From positions 1-50,399 of IMG/VR virus record IMGVR_UViG_3300020179_000051: a stretch of DNA of 50,399 nucleotides; one strand, written 5' to 3'. Source of the stretch: a virus. The notes beneath the pieces were generated by a model. That model saw only the letters and a program-made list of their open reading frames with translations. It was not told the origin of the DNA and did not search any database. Positions 6,889 through 13,428 of this stretch are shown here, piece by piece (position 1 is the stretch's first letter; each line of letters opens with the position of its first letter). The position numbers and the translations under genes were made by a program.

Positions 6889-7193
6889 TGCGCCTGCGGA
6901 AATTCATCCTCGTCGCGGCCGTCTCCTCGGCCGCCCTCTGGGCGATATCCCACCGGATCGAGGAGGTCCAGGGCTACACCTGCCCCGCCGTCTCGATCGT
7001 GGCCGTGCCGGGCGACGACTACTGGGGCTACGCCGAGAGGTTCTGCGACGGCAACATCGCGATGGTCGCCGACGACCTCGTGATGACCTACGGGATGCCC
7101 CTCGAGGTCGGCAGGGTAATCCACCTCCCCAAATCGGACGAGTGCGAGATGCTGGTGACGGACGGGGGTGAGGTCTATGAGAGATGCGGGTGA
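6888..7193 (+). CDS. Exported LysM-like protein
   Basis: A 101-residue protein with a basic start and hydrophobic helix (residues 4-21, RKFILVAAVSSAALWAI), consistent with a signal peptide or anchor. The mature part follows a LysM-like plan: SIVAVPGDDYWGYAERFCDGN, a helix DDLVMTYGMPLEVGR, then VIHLP. LysM domains bind peptidoglycan, so a cell-envelope role is plausible. Four cysteines may form disulfides. Coupled to 6691-6888 by TGATG. Confidence 0.65.
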   Translation: MRLRKFILVAAVSSAALWAISHRIEEVQGYTCPAVSIVAVPGDDYWGYAERFCDGNIAMVADDLVMTYGMPLEVGRVIHLPKSDECEMLVTDGGEVYERCG

Positions 7194-7260
7194 CAACCTT
7201 CTTGTGGCCCTGAGCATCGCCGCGGCCGTGATAGCGGCGATAATCCTGATCGTCAGATAG
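7177..7260 (+). CDS. 27-residue membrane peptide
   Basis: A short frame overlapping the end of the LysM-like gene by 17 nt. A polar start (MRDAGDN) precedes a hydrophobic helix rich in Ala/Ile/Leu and a final Arg. GGTGAGG precedes the ATG. Being very short, it could be incidental, but similar micro-proteins occur at 9746 and 4718. Confidence 0.45.
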   Translation: MRDAGDNLLVALSIAAAVIAAIILIVR

Positions 7261-7432
7261 AGAGGGCCAGCCTTATGTCGAGCAGCAGGTCCTGCACCTT
7301 GGACGCCGGCATGACCTCGCACCCCGAGGCCGACGCCAGGCCCTCATCGACCAACTCAAGTATCCTGAGTCTGTAGAACTCAAGGTCGACCTCCGGCTGC
7401 GACTTCGCCGTCGAAACTTCACTGCTCACCAT
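7253..7432 (-). CDS. Small hypothetical protein
   Basis: A 59-residue protein (MVSSEVSTAKSQPEVD...) predicted to be helical. TATAAT stands 3 nt before the ATG and 6 nt before the next codon, GTG, so leaderless initiation at GTG (7429) is as likely as ATG. Its 3' end overlaps the convergent micro-gene by 8 nt. Confidence 0.6.
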   Translation of the reverse strand: MVSSEVSTAKSQPEVDLEFYRLRILELVDEGLASASGCEVMPASKVQDLLLDIRLALSI

Positions 7433-7450
7433 GAGATTATAGCCCGGCGC

Positions 7451-7660
7451 TCACTTGCGCTGGCCCGTGTAGTGGCCGATCACCCTCATGATGTCCGTGC
7501 CCTTCTGCTCGGCCATGTCCGTGAAGTCTGTGTCCCAGGTCATCTCGTCGCCCAGCGCCTCGCGCTCCTCGTCGGTCAGGTCGTCCGTGTCGATGACGAC
7601 CACGCCGTCATTCGCCATGAGTATCGTTCCCGTCCCCAGGTGGACGATGTAGGCGGTCAT
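7451..7660 (-). CDS. Small hypothetical protein
   Basis: A 69-residue protein beginning MTAYIVHLGTGTILMANDG. Its start overlaps the previous gene's TGA (ATGA). A strand pair followed by the acidic helix DTDDLTDEEREALGDE. No family is recognised. Confidence 0.7.
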   Translation of the reverse strand: MTAYIVHLGTGTILMANDGVVVIDTDDLTDEEREALGDEMTWDTDFTDMAEQKGTDIMRVIGHYTGQRK

Positions 7661-7857
7661 TGCGCGCCGGGGCGAACCCCGAACTCGGCGGCGAGCTCGC
7701 GCGCGGCGAGCACCACGAGTGCCGCGAAATGCGACACGAGTATTACGGCCCCCCAAGCGGCGAGAAGTAGGTTGCTCTCGATGACGAAGGCGCCGGCGGT
7801 GATCGCGCCGGTGCTGGCCAGCGATGTGGTCAGTGCGTACTTAAGGTATTTGTCCAT
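7657..7857 (-). CDS. Small two-helix membrane protein
   Basis: A 66-residue protein with hydrophobic helices near residues 9-25 and 28-52 (LLLAAWGAVILVSHFAALVVL). The start is leaderless (TATCGT, 6 nt, ATG). It forms a two-gene unit with 7451-7660. The layout could suit a small holin-like or superinfection-related membrane protein, but nothing decides this. Confidence 0.65.
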   Translation of the reverse strand: MDKYLKYALTTSLASTGAITAGAFVIESNLLLAAWGAVILVSHFAALVVLAARELAAEFGVRPGAQ

Positions 7858-7863
7858 ACCGGA

Positions 7864-7891
7864 ACGATATCCGGCCAGAATCCATCGGCGC
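7864..7891 (-). promoter_or_regulatory. GCGCC-type leaderless promoter
   Basis: GCGCC, a 17-nt spacer with GATGGATTC, then TATCGT at 7864-7869 and ATG after 6 nt. Confidence 0.75.
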
Positions 7892-7904
7892 ACCGGTGCG
7901 GGGG

Positions 7905-8105
7905 TCATACTGTTTCGCCCAGCGAGACTTTGACCCCGTACTTGATGGCGTAGTCGAGTTTGTGGGCGTGGCAGCACTCATTGAAGTTGTAGGAGTTGAG
8001 CACGGTGGTGCAGCCCTCCCACGCGCAGACCCTCGGCCCTTTCTTTTGTTTTTTCGAGCGCCTGTAGTCCCGGTGGTAGGCGGCCCTGCTCTTGTTGTTC
8101 GGCAC
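7905..8105 (-). CDS. Small zinc-finger-like basic protein
   Basis: A 66-residue protein with a GTG start. A basic N-terminus (RRSKKQKKGPR) precedes CAWEGC and CCHAHK, four potential zinc ligands in a C-x4-C ... C-x-x-H order. Probably nucleic-acid binding (inference). AGTAGGGG overlaps the upstream stop and serves as the ribosome site, placing it in an operon with 8112-8525. Confidence 0.65.
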   Translation of the reverse strand: MPNNKSRAAYHRDYRRSKKQKKGPRVCAWEGCTTVLNSYNFNECCHAHKLDYAIKYGVKVSLGETV

Positions 8106-8111
8106 GATCCC

Positions 8112-8525
8112 CTACTTTGCCTTGTTCAGGGTCGGGATCAGGGTGTCGGCGAACACGTAGTCCTTGCTGTCCTGCTCGCACTTGGCGAGGATTCTGTTCT
8201 TGCCTCGCGCGCGGACGCCCGAGAACACGAACTTGCGGCCTCCCGAGTCAAACTTCACGCCGAGTTTCGCCGTGAGCTTCATGGTCGCGCCGTTCACCAA
8301 GCCGTAGTGGCCGTATCGCTCGTAGAGGATGGCCTCTGCCGAGTTGAGGTTCACGCCGTTCTCGTCGAGTTTCGTGGCGACCGCCGTTATGTTCAGGCCG
8401 AACGAATCGCCGTACTTCGTGTTCATCTTGGTCGCCTTGAGGCCGTGCTTAGCGAGCACCGCCATAGCGGCGGACCGGATCTCCTCGGACACCTTGTCCG
8501 CGAGTTCTCTGCTTACTGCGTCCAT
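8112..8525 (-). CDS. Conserved hypothetical phage protein
   Basis: A 137-residue protein: helical N-terminus (MDAVSRELADKVSEEIRSA), a Thr/Asn/Gly middle (YGDSFGLNITAVATKLDENG), then a strand-rich basic half (RKFVFSGVRARGKNRILAK). AAAGGAGG 5 nt before the ATG decides the start over the longer frame. Transcribed from 8550-8577 with a short leader. Function unknown. Confidence 0.8.
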   Translation of the reverse strand: MDAVSRELADKVSEEIRSAAMAVLAKHGLKATKMNTKYGDSFGLNITAVATKLDENGVNLNSAEAILYERYGHYGLVNGATMKLTAKLGVKFDSGGRKFVFSGVRARGKNRILAKCEQDSKDYVFADTLIPTLNKAK

Positions 8526-8549
8526 GTCCCCTCCTTTGGGTACGGTTTT

Positions 8550-8577
8550 ATTATGCGCGGCCGAAATCCTCGGGCGC
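8550..8577 (-). promoter_or_regulatory. GCGCC-type promoter
   Basis: GCGCC, a 17-nt spacer with GAGGATTT, then CATAAT at 8550-8555. A leader of about 19 nt carries the Shine-Dalgarno of the gene at 8112-8525. Confidence 0.7.
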
Positions 8578-8591
8578 ACCCCTTCGTTGTC

Positions 8592-8951
8592 TCAGGGCTC
8601 GGCGGCGATCAGACACTTGACGGCCATCAGGAAGATGTCAAAGGAGTCAAAATCGAGGTCCAAGACCCAACCATCGTAGTCCTCGTCGCCCGTGACGAAC
8701 ACGTCGCCGTACAGGGGTCGTTGCGCCACGATGGATGCGAACGGGTTGATTGGCCGCCCGTCGATGAGGCCCGTGTCGTCCACCCACAAGAGGACAGCCT
8801 TGCCGTCAATCTCGCTGCGGACGACATCGAACAGGCCCGTCCGTGCGCCGACGAGTTCGCCGACCTCGGTCATCCGATCTTGCTCGTGCCTTCGGATCTC
8901 GCCCGTGGCCGGGATGAAGTATCCGTTTGTTCTCACTTTGTTTTTTCCCAT
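8592..8951 (-). CDS. DUF3846-like protein
   Basis: A 119-residue protein. The segment MTEVGELVGARTGLFDVV, then LLWVDDTGLIDGRPINPFAS and GDVFVTGDED, follows the DUF3846 order (a VGG-like helix, a Gly-rich 'DD.GL...P.N..A' block, 'G...V.G'). Function unknown. Leaderless start: TATGGT, 6 nt, ATG. Confidence 0.7.
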   Translation of the reverse strand: MGKNKVRTNGYFIPATGEIRRHEQDRMTEVGELVGARTGLFDVVRSEIDGKAVLLWVDDTGLIDGRPINPFASIVAQRPLYGDVFVTGDEDYDGWVLDLDFDSFDIFLMAVKCLIAAEP

Positions 8952-8957
8952 GCCCTC

Positions 8958-8985
8958 ACCATAGCCACCCCTAATCCACGGGCGC
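8958..8985 (-). promoter_or_regulatory. GCGCC-type leaderless promoter, leftward half of divergent pair
   Basis: GCGCC, a 17-nt spacer with GTGGATTA, TATGGT at 8958-8963, and ATG after 6 nt. Confidence 0.75.
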
Positions 8986-8994
8986 ACGGGCCGT

Positions 8995-9021
8995 GCGCCG
9001 AGGGATGAGGGGGCGTACACT
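8995..9021 (+). promoter_or_regulatory. GCGCC-type leaderless promoter, rightward half
   Basis: GCGCC, a 16-nt spacer with GAGGGATGA, TACACT at 9016-9021, and ATG at 9028 after 6 nt. Confidence 0.75.
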
Positions 9022-9027
9022 TGTGGT

Positions 9028-9189
9028 ATGACAACACGCAAAGAACTCACCGCAACCTTCAGCGTCCCGGCCGATTGGAATGCTGAAACGTTTATGAGGG
9101 AATTTCGACGTCTCGTGGACACCGAGGCCACCGAGCGAATGGACCCTTTGGTCATCACAAGCATCACGGAAGTCTTGGCGAAGCCGTAA
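9028..9189 (+). CDS. Small protein, TRKELT family copy 1
   Basis: A 53-residue protein opening MTTRKELTATFSVPADWNAE. The next gene encodes a related protein in tandem (shared TRKELT--FS-P--W-AE-F and a C-terminal strand), so the two arose by duplication. First gene of a rightward run to 9841; leaderless start. Function unknown. Confidence 0.7.
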   Translation: MTTRKELTATFSVPADWNAETFMREFRRLVDTEATERMDPLVITSITEVLAKP

Positions 9190-9191
9190 GT

Positions 9192-9359
9192 ATGGAAACA
9201 CGCAAAGAACTCACCGTAAGCTTCAGCATTCCGGGCGAATGGGACGCCGAGGCATTCATACAGGAACTCGCGGGCGCCTACGACGACGCCGACCGCGAGG
9301 CCGCCGAGCAGGTGGACTACCTCGTGCTGAGCGTCGCCGAAGTCGAGGTGAAATCGTGA
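9192..9359 (+). CDS. Small protein, TRKELT family copy 2
   Basis: A 55-residue tandem paralogue of the preceding protein (METRKELTVSFSIPGEWDAE...), more acidic, starting 2 nt after its stop. The first 25 nt of the two genes are nearly identical, while later codons have diverged. Its TGA overlaps the GTG of the next gene. Confidence 0.7.
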   Translation: METRKELTVSFSIPGEWDAEAFIQELAGAYDDADREAAEQVDYLVLSVAEVEVKS

Positions 9360-9580
9360 TAACCGACAGGGACAGGTTGGCCCTGAGGGAGGGCGACATA
9401 GTTCGCCTCAAGTTCCGGGGCGGGGTCGCCGACTACGTAATCGTGGCGACCACCCTCAGCAAGCAGCATTTTTGGGTGCGCGAACTCGCGCACGGGGACG
9501 ACGGCTGGTACGACGAGAACCACGATCTGACCGAGCCCAAGTGGTCGGTCGTCGCCGGGAACGTTGGGGCGGCTCAATGA
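9356..9580 (+). CDS. Small beta-rich hypothetical protein
   Basis: A 74-residue protein with a GTG start (GTGA overlap). LREGDIVRLKFRGGVADYVIV resembles the first strands of SH3-like/KOW barrels. No family is assigned. Confidence 0.65.
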   Translation: MITDRDRLALREGDIVRLKFRGGVADYVIVATTLSKQHFWVRELAHGDDGWYDENHDLTEPKWSVVAGNVGAAQ

Positions 9581-9744
9581 AGGTCGAGTGCGTGGTCTCG
9601 TGCCTCGTGGTGGTCGAGATCGACGCCTCCGAGGACCACGGCCCCGCGACGATAGAGGCGCTGGCCAAGCACGAGTTCTTCTGCAACGTCGCCAAGCTCA
9701 ACCCGGACGACCTCGCTGTGGAGACACTCGAGCGGGCGGACTAA
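9577..9744 (+). CDS. Small hypothetical protein
   Basis: A 55-residue protein (MKVECVVSCLVVVEID...), a strand followed by a helix, coupled to its neighbour by ATGA. No family is recognised. Confidence 0.65.
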   Translation: MKVECVVSCLVVVEIDASEDHGPATIEALAKHEFFCNVAKLNPDDLAVETLERAD

Positions 9745-9745
9745 G

Positions 9746-9841
9746 TTGACCGCCTGGGAGCTGTTCGGCTACGCGACGGCGGTCGTCGGCGTCGCCGGCG
9801 TCGGCGCGGTAATCCTCTTCCTCATCTCCGGCAAGAAGTAG
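9746..9841 (+). CDS. 31-residue membrane peptide (TTG start)
   Basis: A short frame starting at TTG 1 nt after the previous stop. A polar, aromatic start (TAWELFGYAT) precedes a Val/Gly/Ala/Ile/Leu membrane helix and a GKK tail. The non-ATG start and length make it tentative. Confidence 0.45.
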   Translation: MTAWELFGYATAVVGVAGVGAVILFLISGKK

Positions 9842-9866
9842 CGGCCAGCGCGGCGGGCCCGAGGGT

Positions 9867-9894
9867 GCGCCGAAGAATGCCCGCCGAGCACAAT
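9867..9894 (+). promoter_or_regulatory. GCGCC-type leaderless promoter
   Basis: GCGCC, a 17-nt spacer with GAAGAATG, CACAAT at 9889-9894, and ATG at 9901 after 6 nt. Confidence 0.75.
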
Positions 9895-9900
9895 GGGTTT

Positions 9901-10218
9901 ATGACCAATTACGAGCAAGCCACATTCAACCTCGCCGGCGAGGGCAGCTTCGCCGGCATCCACAACCCAGCCGACACTTGGAACGGGTACGCCAACCCGT
10001 ACTTCACCATCGGCGAGGTCGCCAAGATAGTCTCGCTCGTCGAGGAGCAGAACTCCCAAAGCGACGAGCCGACGGGCGAACTCAAGATCCACGAGGATGG
10101 CAGTGTCGTCTACTACTACGCCGATGACGGCGACGACGAGGCGATGCCCACCATCGTCGTAGACGGCGTGACCCACTATGCGATCATGAACTACGGCTGG
10201 TGCTGGGCGGTCAACTAG
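9901..10218 (+). CDS. Conserved hypothetical phage protein
   Basis: A 105-residue protein: NPYFTIGEVAKIVSLVEEQ helix, EDGSVVYYYADD strand, then DGVTHYAIMNYGWCW at the C-terminus. Leaderless start. Function unknown. Confidence 0.75.
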   Translation: MTNYEQATFNLAGEGSFAGIHNPADTWNGYANPYFTIGEVAKIVSLVEEQNSQSDEPTGELKIHEDGSVVYYYADDGDDEAMPTIVVDGVTHYAIMNYGWCWAVN

Positions 10219-10361
10219 GGGTTCGCCCCGCACGACACGCCGCCCGTGATAACATCTCGGGCGTGCCGGGTCTCGGGACAATTCCGCTCTCCTTATGGCC
10301 GCCTCCACGGAGGAGCCATGCGGCTTGCCCGCGGGGCCCGGCATTTCGACGAGGGGGGACA

Positions 10362-10538
10362 ATGGAATTTTTGTGGTTCATGCTCGGCCTCGTGCTGGGC
10401 CTCGTCCTAGATTTTTTCCTCGTCCTCCTCATGCTCCGGCCCCTGAGGGACCGGATCGAGTGGCTCGAGAGGCAGACATACCGGCTCACCCTGCTCAAGC
10501 GCGACGACGACCTCGGGGTCCGGCCGCAAAGCCGCTAA
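10362..10538 (+). CDS. Small membrane protein with cytoplasmic coiled tail
   Basis: A 58-residue protein with a long hydrophobic helix (residues 2-26, EFLWFMLGLVLGLVLDFFLV) followed by a charged helix (RDRIEWLERQTYRLTLLKRDD). GAGGGGGGACA precedes the ATG. The 140-nt upstream leader is gene-free and GC-rich, with a possible -10 (GACAAT near 10279). Role unknown. Confidence 0.65.
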   Translation: MEFLWFMLGLVLGLVLDFFLVLLMLRPLRDRIEWLERQTYRLTLLKRDDDLGVRPQSR

Positions 10539-10559
10539 CCCCGTCCGGGGGCTTGGCCC

Positions 10560-10871
10560 CTAGTGGGCCGAGGCGGCTTTTTCGTCGAGCTCGTCGTCGA
10601 GCGCGTCGTTCTCGTCGAGAAGGACGAGGTCGGCCAGCCGTTGCGTCGCCCCTGAAAGCTCGGTGAACTTTTCGTAGGCGACCCGCTTTTCGTCGCCCCA
10701 GAGCACAACGAAGTCGCAGAAGCCCGCGTCGTAGGCGTCGGGGTTCGTCGCTATCACGAATATCTCGTGCTCGTCGAGATACAGGTCGAAAATAACCCCG
10801 TATCCCTCGCCGCCCTCGTGAAGTTTGGCGTATTCGCTGAGCACCTTGCTGTCGGTTGTTTGTTTTCCCAT
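10560..10871 (-). CDS. Hypothetical acidic protein
   Basis: A 103-residue protein (MGKQTTDSKVLSEYAKLHEGG...) with a strand-rich middle (GVIFDLYLDEHEIFVIATNP) and a very acidic C-terminus. Leaderless start: TATGCT, 6 nt, ATG. No family is recognised. Confidence 0.75.
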   Translation of the reverse strand: MGKQTTDSKVLSEYAKLHEGGEGYGVIFDLYLDEHEIFVIATNPDAYDAGFCDFVVLWGDEKRVAYEKFTELSGATQRLADLVLLDENDALDDELDEKAASAH

Positions 10872-10877
10872 AAGATA

Positions 10878-10904
10878 AGCATACGGGTAAAAATCTTTTG
10901 GCGC
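10878..10904 (-). promoter_or_regulatory. GCGCC-type leaderless promoter (variant)
   Basis: GCGCC, a 16-nt spacer with AAAAGATTT (less conserved), then TATGCT at 10878-10883 and ATG after 6 nt. Confidence 0.65.
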
Positions 10905-10941
10905 GTCTCGGGCACGGGCGCGCGTCCGCGCGGCGCCGGTG

Positions 10942-11199
10942 CTAGACGGAGATGATCGCGTCCGAGGTCACGTCGCGGATCCATGTGTTGGCCTGGATCC
11001 GACGCTTCGACCCGCGGAACACCTTACACTCGACATCGCCGGACGGCGAGGTGACTGTCACGCGCATCGCCTGGTCGTGCCATATCGAGGCGACGGTCTT
11101 GTTGGATCCCTCCTCGACGAGGTCGCCCACCTCGACCTGCACGGCGTAGCCGGACTCGAGGAGGTTAGTGAGGGGGCGAAAATTCTGCTCGCACAACAT
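10942..11199 (-). CDS. Small beta-rich hypothetical protein
   Basis: An 85-residue protein starting MLCEQNFRPLTNLL, 4 nt after the stop of the upstream gene. GDLVEEGSNKTVASIWHDQAMRV and ECKVFRGSKRRIQANTW look like strands of a small barrel. Same operon as 11204-11671. Confidence 0.7.
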   Translation of the reverse strand: MLCEQNFRPLTNLLESGYAVQVEVGDLVEEGSNKTVASIWHDQAMRVTVTSPSGDVECKVFRGSKRRIQANTWIRDVTSDAIISV

Positions 11200-11203
11200 C
11201 TGA

Positions 11204-11671
11204 CTAGAGGTTACCACTAGGGGAGGTCGCATCGGGTGTCCCCCCGTGCATCCTGCGCACGGCATCGAGGAACTCTTGCCTGATTTTGGGGTTCGCCCGT
11301 ATCTCCTGCTGCATCTCGAGAAATGCATCGGCAGTCTGCTCGCGCTTGAACTTCTGTTCGGGCGTGAGAGCCTGGAACTCCCTGTCGGCGGCGATGAGAT
11401 AGCCTATTGTGTCGTAGAGCCCCAGAAGGCTAGTGGTATATATCGGGCTCAACTTGAACTCCAGCGTCGGGTCGAGTCCTGTCAGTTCGCCGATCTTGGC
11501 GAACGCATCATCCCCGTCAATTCCCATCTCTGCATACAGTTCGCCGAGTTCGTAGATGTTCACGAAGTCTTGCGGCCCCAGCGCACCGAAGCACTCGTCA
11601 AATGCGTTTGTGGACCAATCGCTTTTTGTTGAAATCTCTAACTCAAGTTGCGCTATTTTGTTCTCTTCCAT
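11204..11671 (-). CDS. Hypothetical helical protein
   Basis: A 155-residue, mostly helical acidic protein (MEENKIAQLELEISTKSDW...) with a regular helical C-terminus (EFQALTPEQKFKREQTADAFLEM). GAGGAGGACAAG precedes the ATG. The leader from the promoter at 11745-11772 is about 67 nt, unusually long here, and contains a 26-codon GTG frame (11643-11723) that could be a leader peptide. Confidence 0.75.
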   Translation of the reverse strand: MEENKIAQLELEISTKSDWSTNAFDECFGALGPQDFVNIYELGELYAEMGIDGDDAFAKIGELTGLDPTLEFKLSPIYTTSLLGLYDTIGYLIAADREFQALTPEQKFKREQTADAFLEMQQEIRANPKIRQEFLDAVRRMHGGTPDATSPSGNL

Positions 11672-11744
11672 CGGCCTTGTCCTCCTCGGGCGTGGTCGCC
11701 GTTTTCGTACACACCTTATACACGTCGGGCGTGACGACCCCCCA

Positions 11745-11772
11745 ATCGTGCCGTGCCGTCATCCTTCGGCGC
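11745..11772 (-). promoter_or_regulatory. GCGCC-type promoter with long leader
   Basis: GCGCC at 11768-11772, a 17-nt spacer with GAAGGATGA, CACGAT at 11745-11750. The -35 overlaps the last codons of the gene at 11776-11988 side and fires toward 11671. Confidence 0.65.
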
Positions 11773-11775
11773 GCC

Positions 11776-11988
11776 CTAGAACAGCGTGGACTGAGTGCCG
11801 GGGTCGTCCCGCTTGGCCCACTCCGTCTCGACGCACACCTTGTGCGCGTACCGCCAAGTCCGTTCGCCCGTCTGGATCACCCGCGCCTTCACCACCCATG
11901 CCGTGACGAGCTCTGCGGTCGATTCGTTCTTCGGATCGACCGGGTAGCCGCAGAAGACGCATTTGTAGTGCTCGTACACGACGAGCAT
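11776..11988 (-). CDS. Small zinc-binding-like protein
   Basis: A 70-residue protein (MLVVYEHYKCVFCGYPVDP...) with CVFC near the N-terminus and AHKVC later, a likely zinc site of three Cys and one His. Weak Shine-Dalgarno; the end of an operon that starts at 13807. Role unknown. Confidence 0.65.
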   Translation of the reverse strand: MLVVYEHYKCVFCGYPVDPKNESTAELVTAWVVKARVIQTGERTWRYAHKVCVETEWAKRDDPGTQSTLF

Positions 11989-12034
11989 CCTAGGCGGCGA
12001 GAGCTATTGGCGTTGTCGTACCAACTTCACGTTT

Positions 12035-12526
12035 TTACCCACCATAACTTTCACAGCCCCAGCCGTCACCGTCGCGGTCCAGCCCGTCAGGGTCGTAGTC
12101 ACCAACCCAGATGTCGTTTCCGATGTAGTCAGAACAGTCATTATCAACTTCGTTCCAACGCAATCCAGAGTTGTAGTCATCCATCCCCTGTTGTCGCGCT
12201 CCAAGCAAAAACACAGCAAAAATAACCCAAAGAACAGCCCGTATCCAATGTCGCTTCTTGTTGTATTCACGCTCCAACTCCATAAAAACTCCAGCCATAA
12301 ACACGAACCACGCAGTCATAAATAGAGCAAGTATCCACGAAAAAATGTTCTCGCTAGTTAGTGCAGTCGTGTCCCAAACCCCAACGACGCCGTTTTGTTT
12401 TGCGAAAAATCCAAACTTCATGTCGATAAATGCCCACAACGGGAACAAACCAAACGAGACTACGTAGAAACAAAACCACAGTTCTTTGGAGTATCGACTT
12501 GTGAGTGCCGTTAGTTTCCGTTTCAT
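12035..12526 (-). CDS. Membrane protein with Excalibur-type calcium-binding tail
   Basis: A 163-residue protein with three hydrophobic helices (around residues 17-37, 63-87 and 98-116) and an extracellular-type C-terminus: NDCSDYIGNDIW, then GLDRDGDGWGCE. This matches the Excalibur calcium-binding motif (Cys ... D-x-DxDGxxCE) found on surface proteins. The DNA is visibly more AT-rich than its neighbours, suggesting separate origin. The start follows 1 nt after the upstream stop. Confidence 0.8.
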   Translation of the reverse strand: MKRKLTALTSRYSKELWFCFYVVSFGLFPLWAFIDMKFGFFAKQNGVVGVWDTTALTSENIFSWILALFMTAWFVFMAGVFMELEREYNKKRHWIRAVLWVIFAVFLLGARQQGMDDYNSGLRWNEVDNDCSDYIGNDIWVGDYDPDGLDRDGDGWGCESYGG

Positions 12527-12527
12527 C

Positions 12528-12761
12528 TCAGTAGATGCTGACCACTTCGTTCTCGCCAAACTCGTGCCGGACAGTGCGGCCCTCGTCATTCTTGGCCTCG
12601 ACCACCACCGTGCCCTCGAGGTCGCGCCCGCGAGTGAGGAGCTCGATGTACCTGCGGTCGGCGCGCGCGGGTCGGCGCCACACGGAGCCGACCGTCACGA
12701 AGCGCCGGTTGATGCTGAGCCTGTCCCCGGATCGGAGGTCGCGTGCCGCTCGGGTCCTCAC
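12528..12761 (-). CDS. Small beta-rich hypothetical protein
   Basis: A 77-residue protein whose GTG overlaps the upstream TGA (GTGA), which favours this start over the in-frame GTG at 12770. RSGDRLSINRRFVTVGSVWR and LEGTVVVEAKNDEGRTVRHEF are strand-rich, resembling Hint/intein-like or SH3-like barrels only loosely. Confidence 0.65.
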   Translation of the reverse strand: MRTRAARDLRSGDRLSINRRFVTVGSVWRRPARADRRYIELLTRGRDLEGTVVVEAKNDEGRTVRHEFGENEVVSIY

Positions 12762-13030
12762 TTGTACCACTCGTCCTTGACCTCACGGGCGAACGAAATG
12801 GCATCGTCGGCGACGTGCTTGTACCCGTCGAGTTGCGACTTGACGAACCTGTACGCACACCAGCCGCCGAGCAGAAACAGGGCGAGGATAACTCGGCCCC
12901 AGCCGATGAGGCCGATGACTCGGAACACGAACCCGAAAATGAATCCGGGCGCGAACAGCGCGACCAGGACCGCAGTCGCTACGGGGTGGGCCTTGACCCA
13001 GCCTGTGACCTTCTCTATGTTTTCTCTCAT
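12758..13030 (-). CDS. Small membrane protein with paired helices
   Basis: A 90-residue protein with an amphipathic start (MRENIEKVTGWVKAH), two membrane helices (about residues 18-39 and 42-61) and a charged C-terminal helix. ATG lies 7 nt after TAGGTT. Its ATG also overlaps the TGA of the upstream mini-gene. A holin-like or envelope role is possible but unproven. Confidence 0.7.
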   Translation of the reverse strand: MRENIEKVTGWVKAHPVATAVLVALFAPGFIFGFVFRVIGLIGWGRVILALFLLGGWCAYRFVKSQLDGYKHVADDAISFAREVKDEWYK

Positions 13031-13164
13031 GGCTTAGAACCTACCGGCCCCTCATCCGTCGGCGCGCTCTCGCCGAATACCTCGCAGTCGTGCCCGTAGG
13101 CCATCTCCTCGGGCGTGAGCCTTTGCTCGCACTCGGGGCAGATCAGCAAAAGTTGGAGCGTCAC
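13027..13164 (-). CDS. Small zinc-finger-like protein
   Basis: A 45-residue protein with a GTG start directly after the upstream TAG. It carries CPECEQRLTPEEMAYGHDCE, a C-x2-C ... H-x2-C knuckle that should bind one zinc. The C-terminus is encoded by the promoter element of the next gene and its TGA overlaps that gene's ATG. Confidence 0.6.
   Translation of the reverse strand: MTLQLLLICPECEQRLTPEEMAYGHDCEVFGESAPTDEGPVGSKP
13038..13065 (-). promoter_or_regulatory. GCGCC-type promoter inside a mini-gene
   Basis: GCGCC, a 17-nt spacer with GACGGATGA, TAGGTT at 13038-13043, and ATG after 7 nt. The whole element also encodes the last residues of the protein at 13027-13164. Confidence 0.75.
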
Positions 13165-13428
13165 CTAAAGCACCCGCCTGACGATGCGGAACCCGCGCTC
13201 GCTGAAATAGCAGGTGTCGCCGTACCCCTCCTGCGTGTGCTCGTCGAACGCGACCTCGTAGACGACCGCGCCGTATCGCTGCGCCTCGGCCATGTCGCTG
13301 GTCGCGTGCGCGATGCGCCAACCCAACGGGTAGCCGCCCGTGTCCTGCGTCGTCGGCGTGGGGTGAACCTTGCGCGTGCGCTTCGGGAACGCCGCGGGCG
13401 TGCCGTGGTACAACGGCGAATCAGCCAT
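13165..13428 (-). CDS. Possible ADP-ribosyltransferase-fold protein
   Basis: An 87-residue protein beginning MADSPLYHGTPAAFPK. LYHGT, then HATSDMAEAQRYG and AVVYEVAFD, matches in order the NAD-binding H-G-T strand and following segment of small ADP-ribosyltransferase-like folds (compare rifampin ADP-ribosyltransferases). A catalytic Glu is not obvious, so the activity is uncertain. The start overlaps the upstream gene by 8 nt. Confidence 0.55.
   Translation of the reverse strand: MADSPLYHGTPAAFPKRTRKVHPTPTTQDTGGYPLGWRIAHATSDMAEAQRYGAVVYEVAFDEHTQEGYGDTCYFSERGFRIVRRVL

Noticed and set aside
11643-11723. 26-codon GTG frame in the leader of the gene at 11204-11671
   Set aside because: Possible leader peptide, but without ribosome site or homologue; mentioned only in the gene entry.
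12004-12045. 13-codon frame overlapping the end of the Excalibur gene
   Set aside because: Too short and without an initiation signal.
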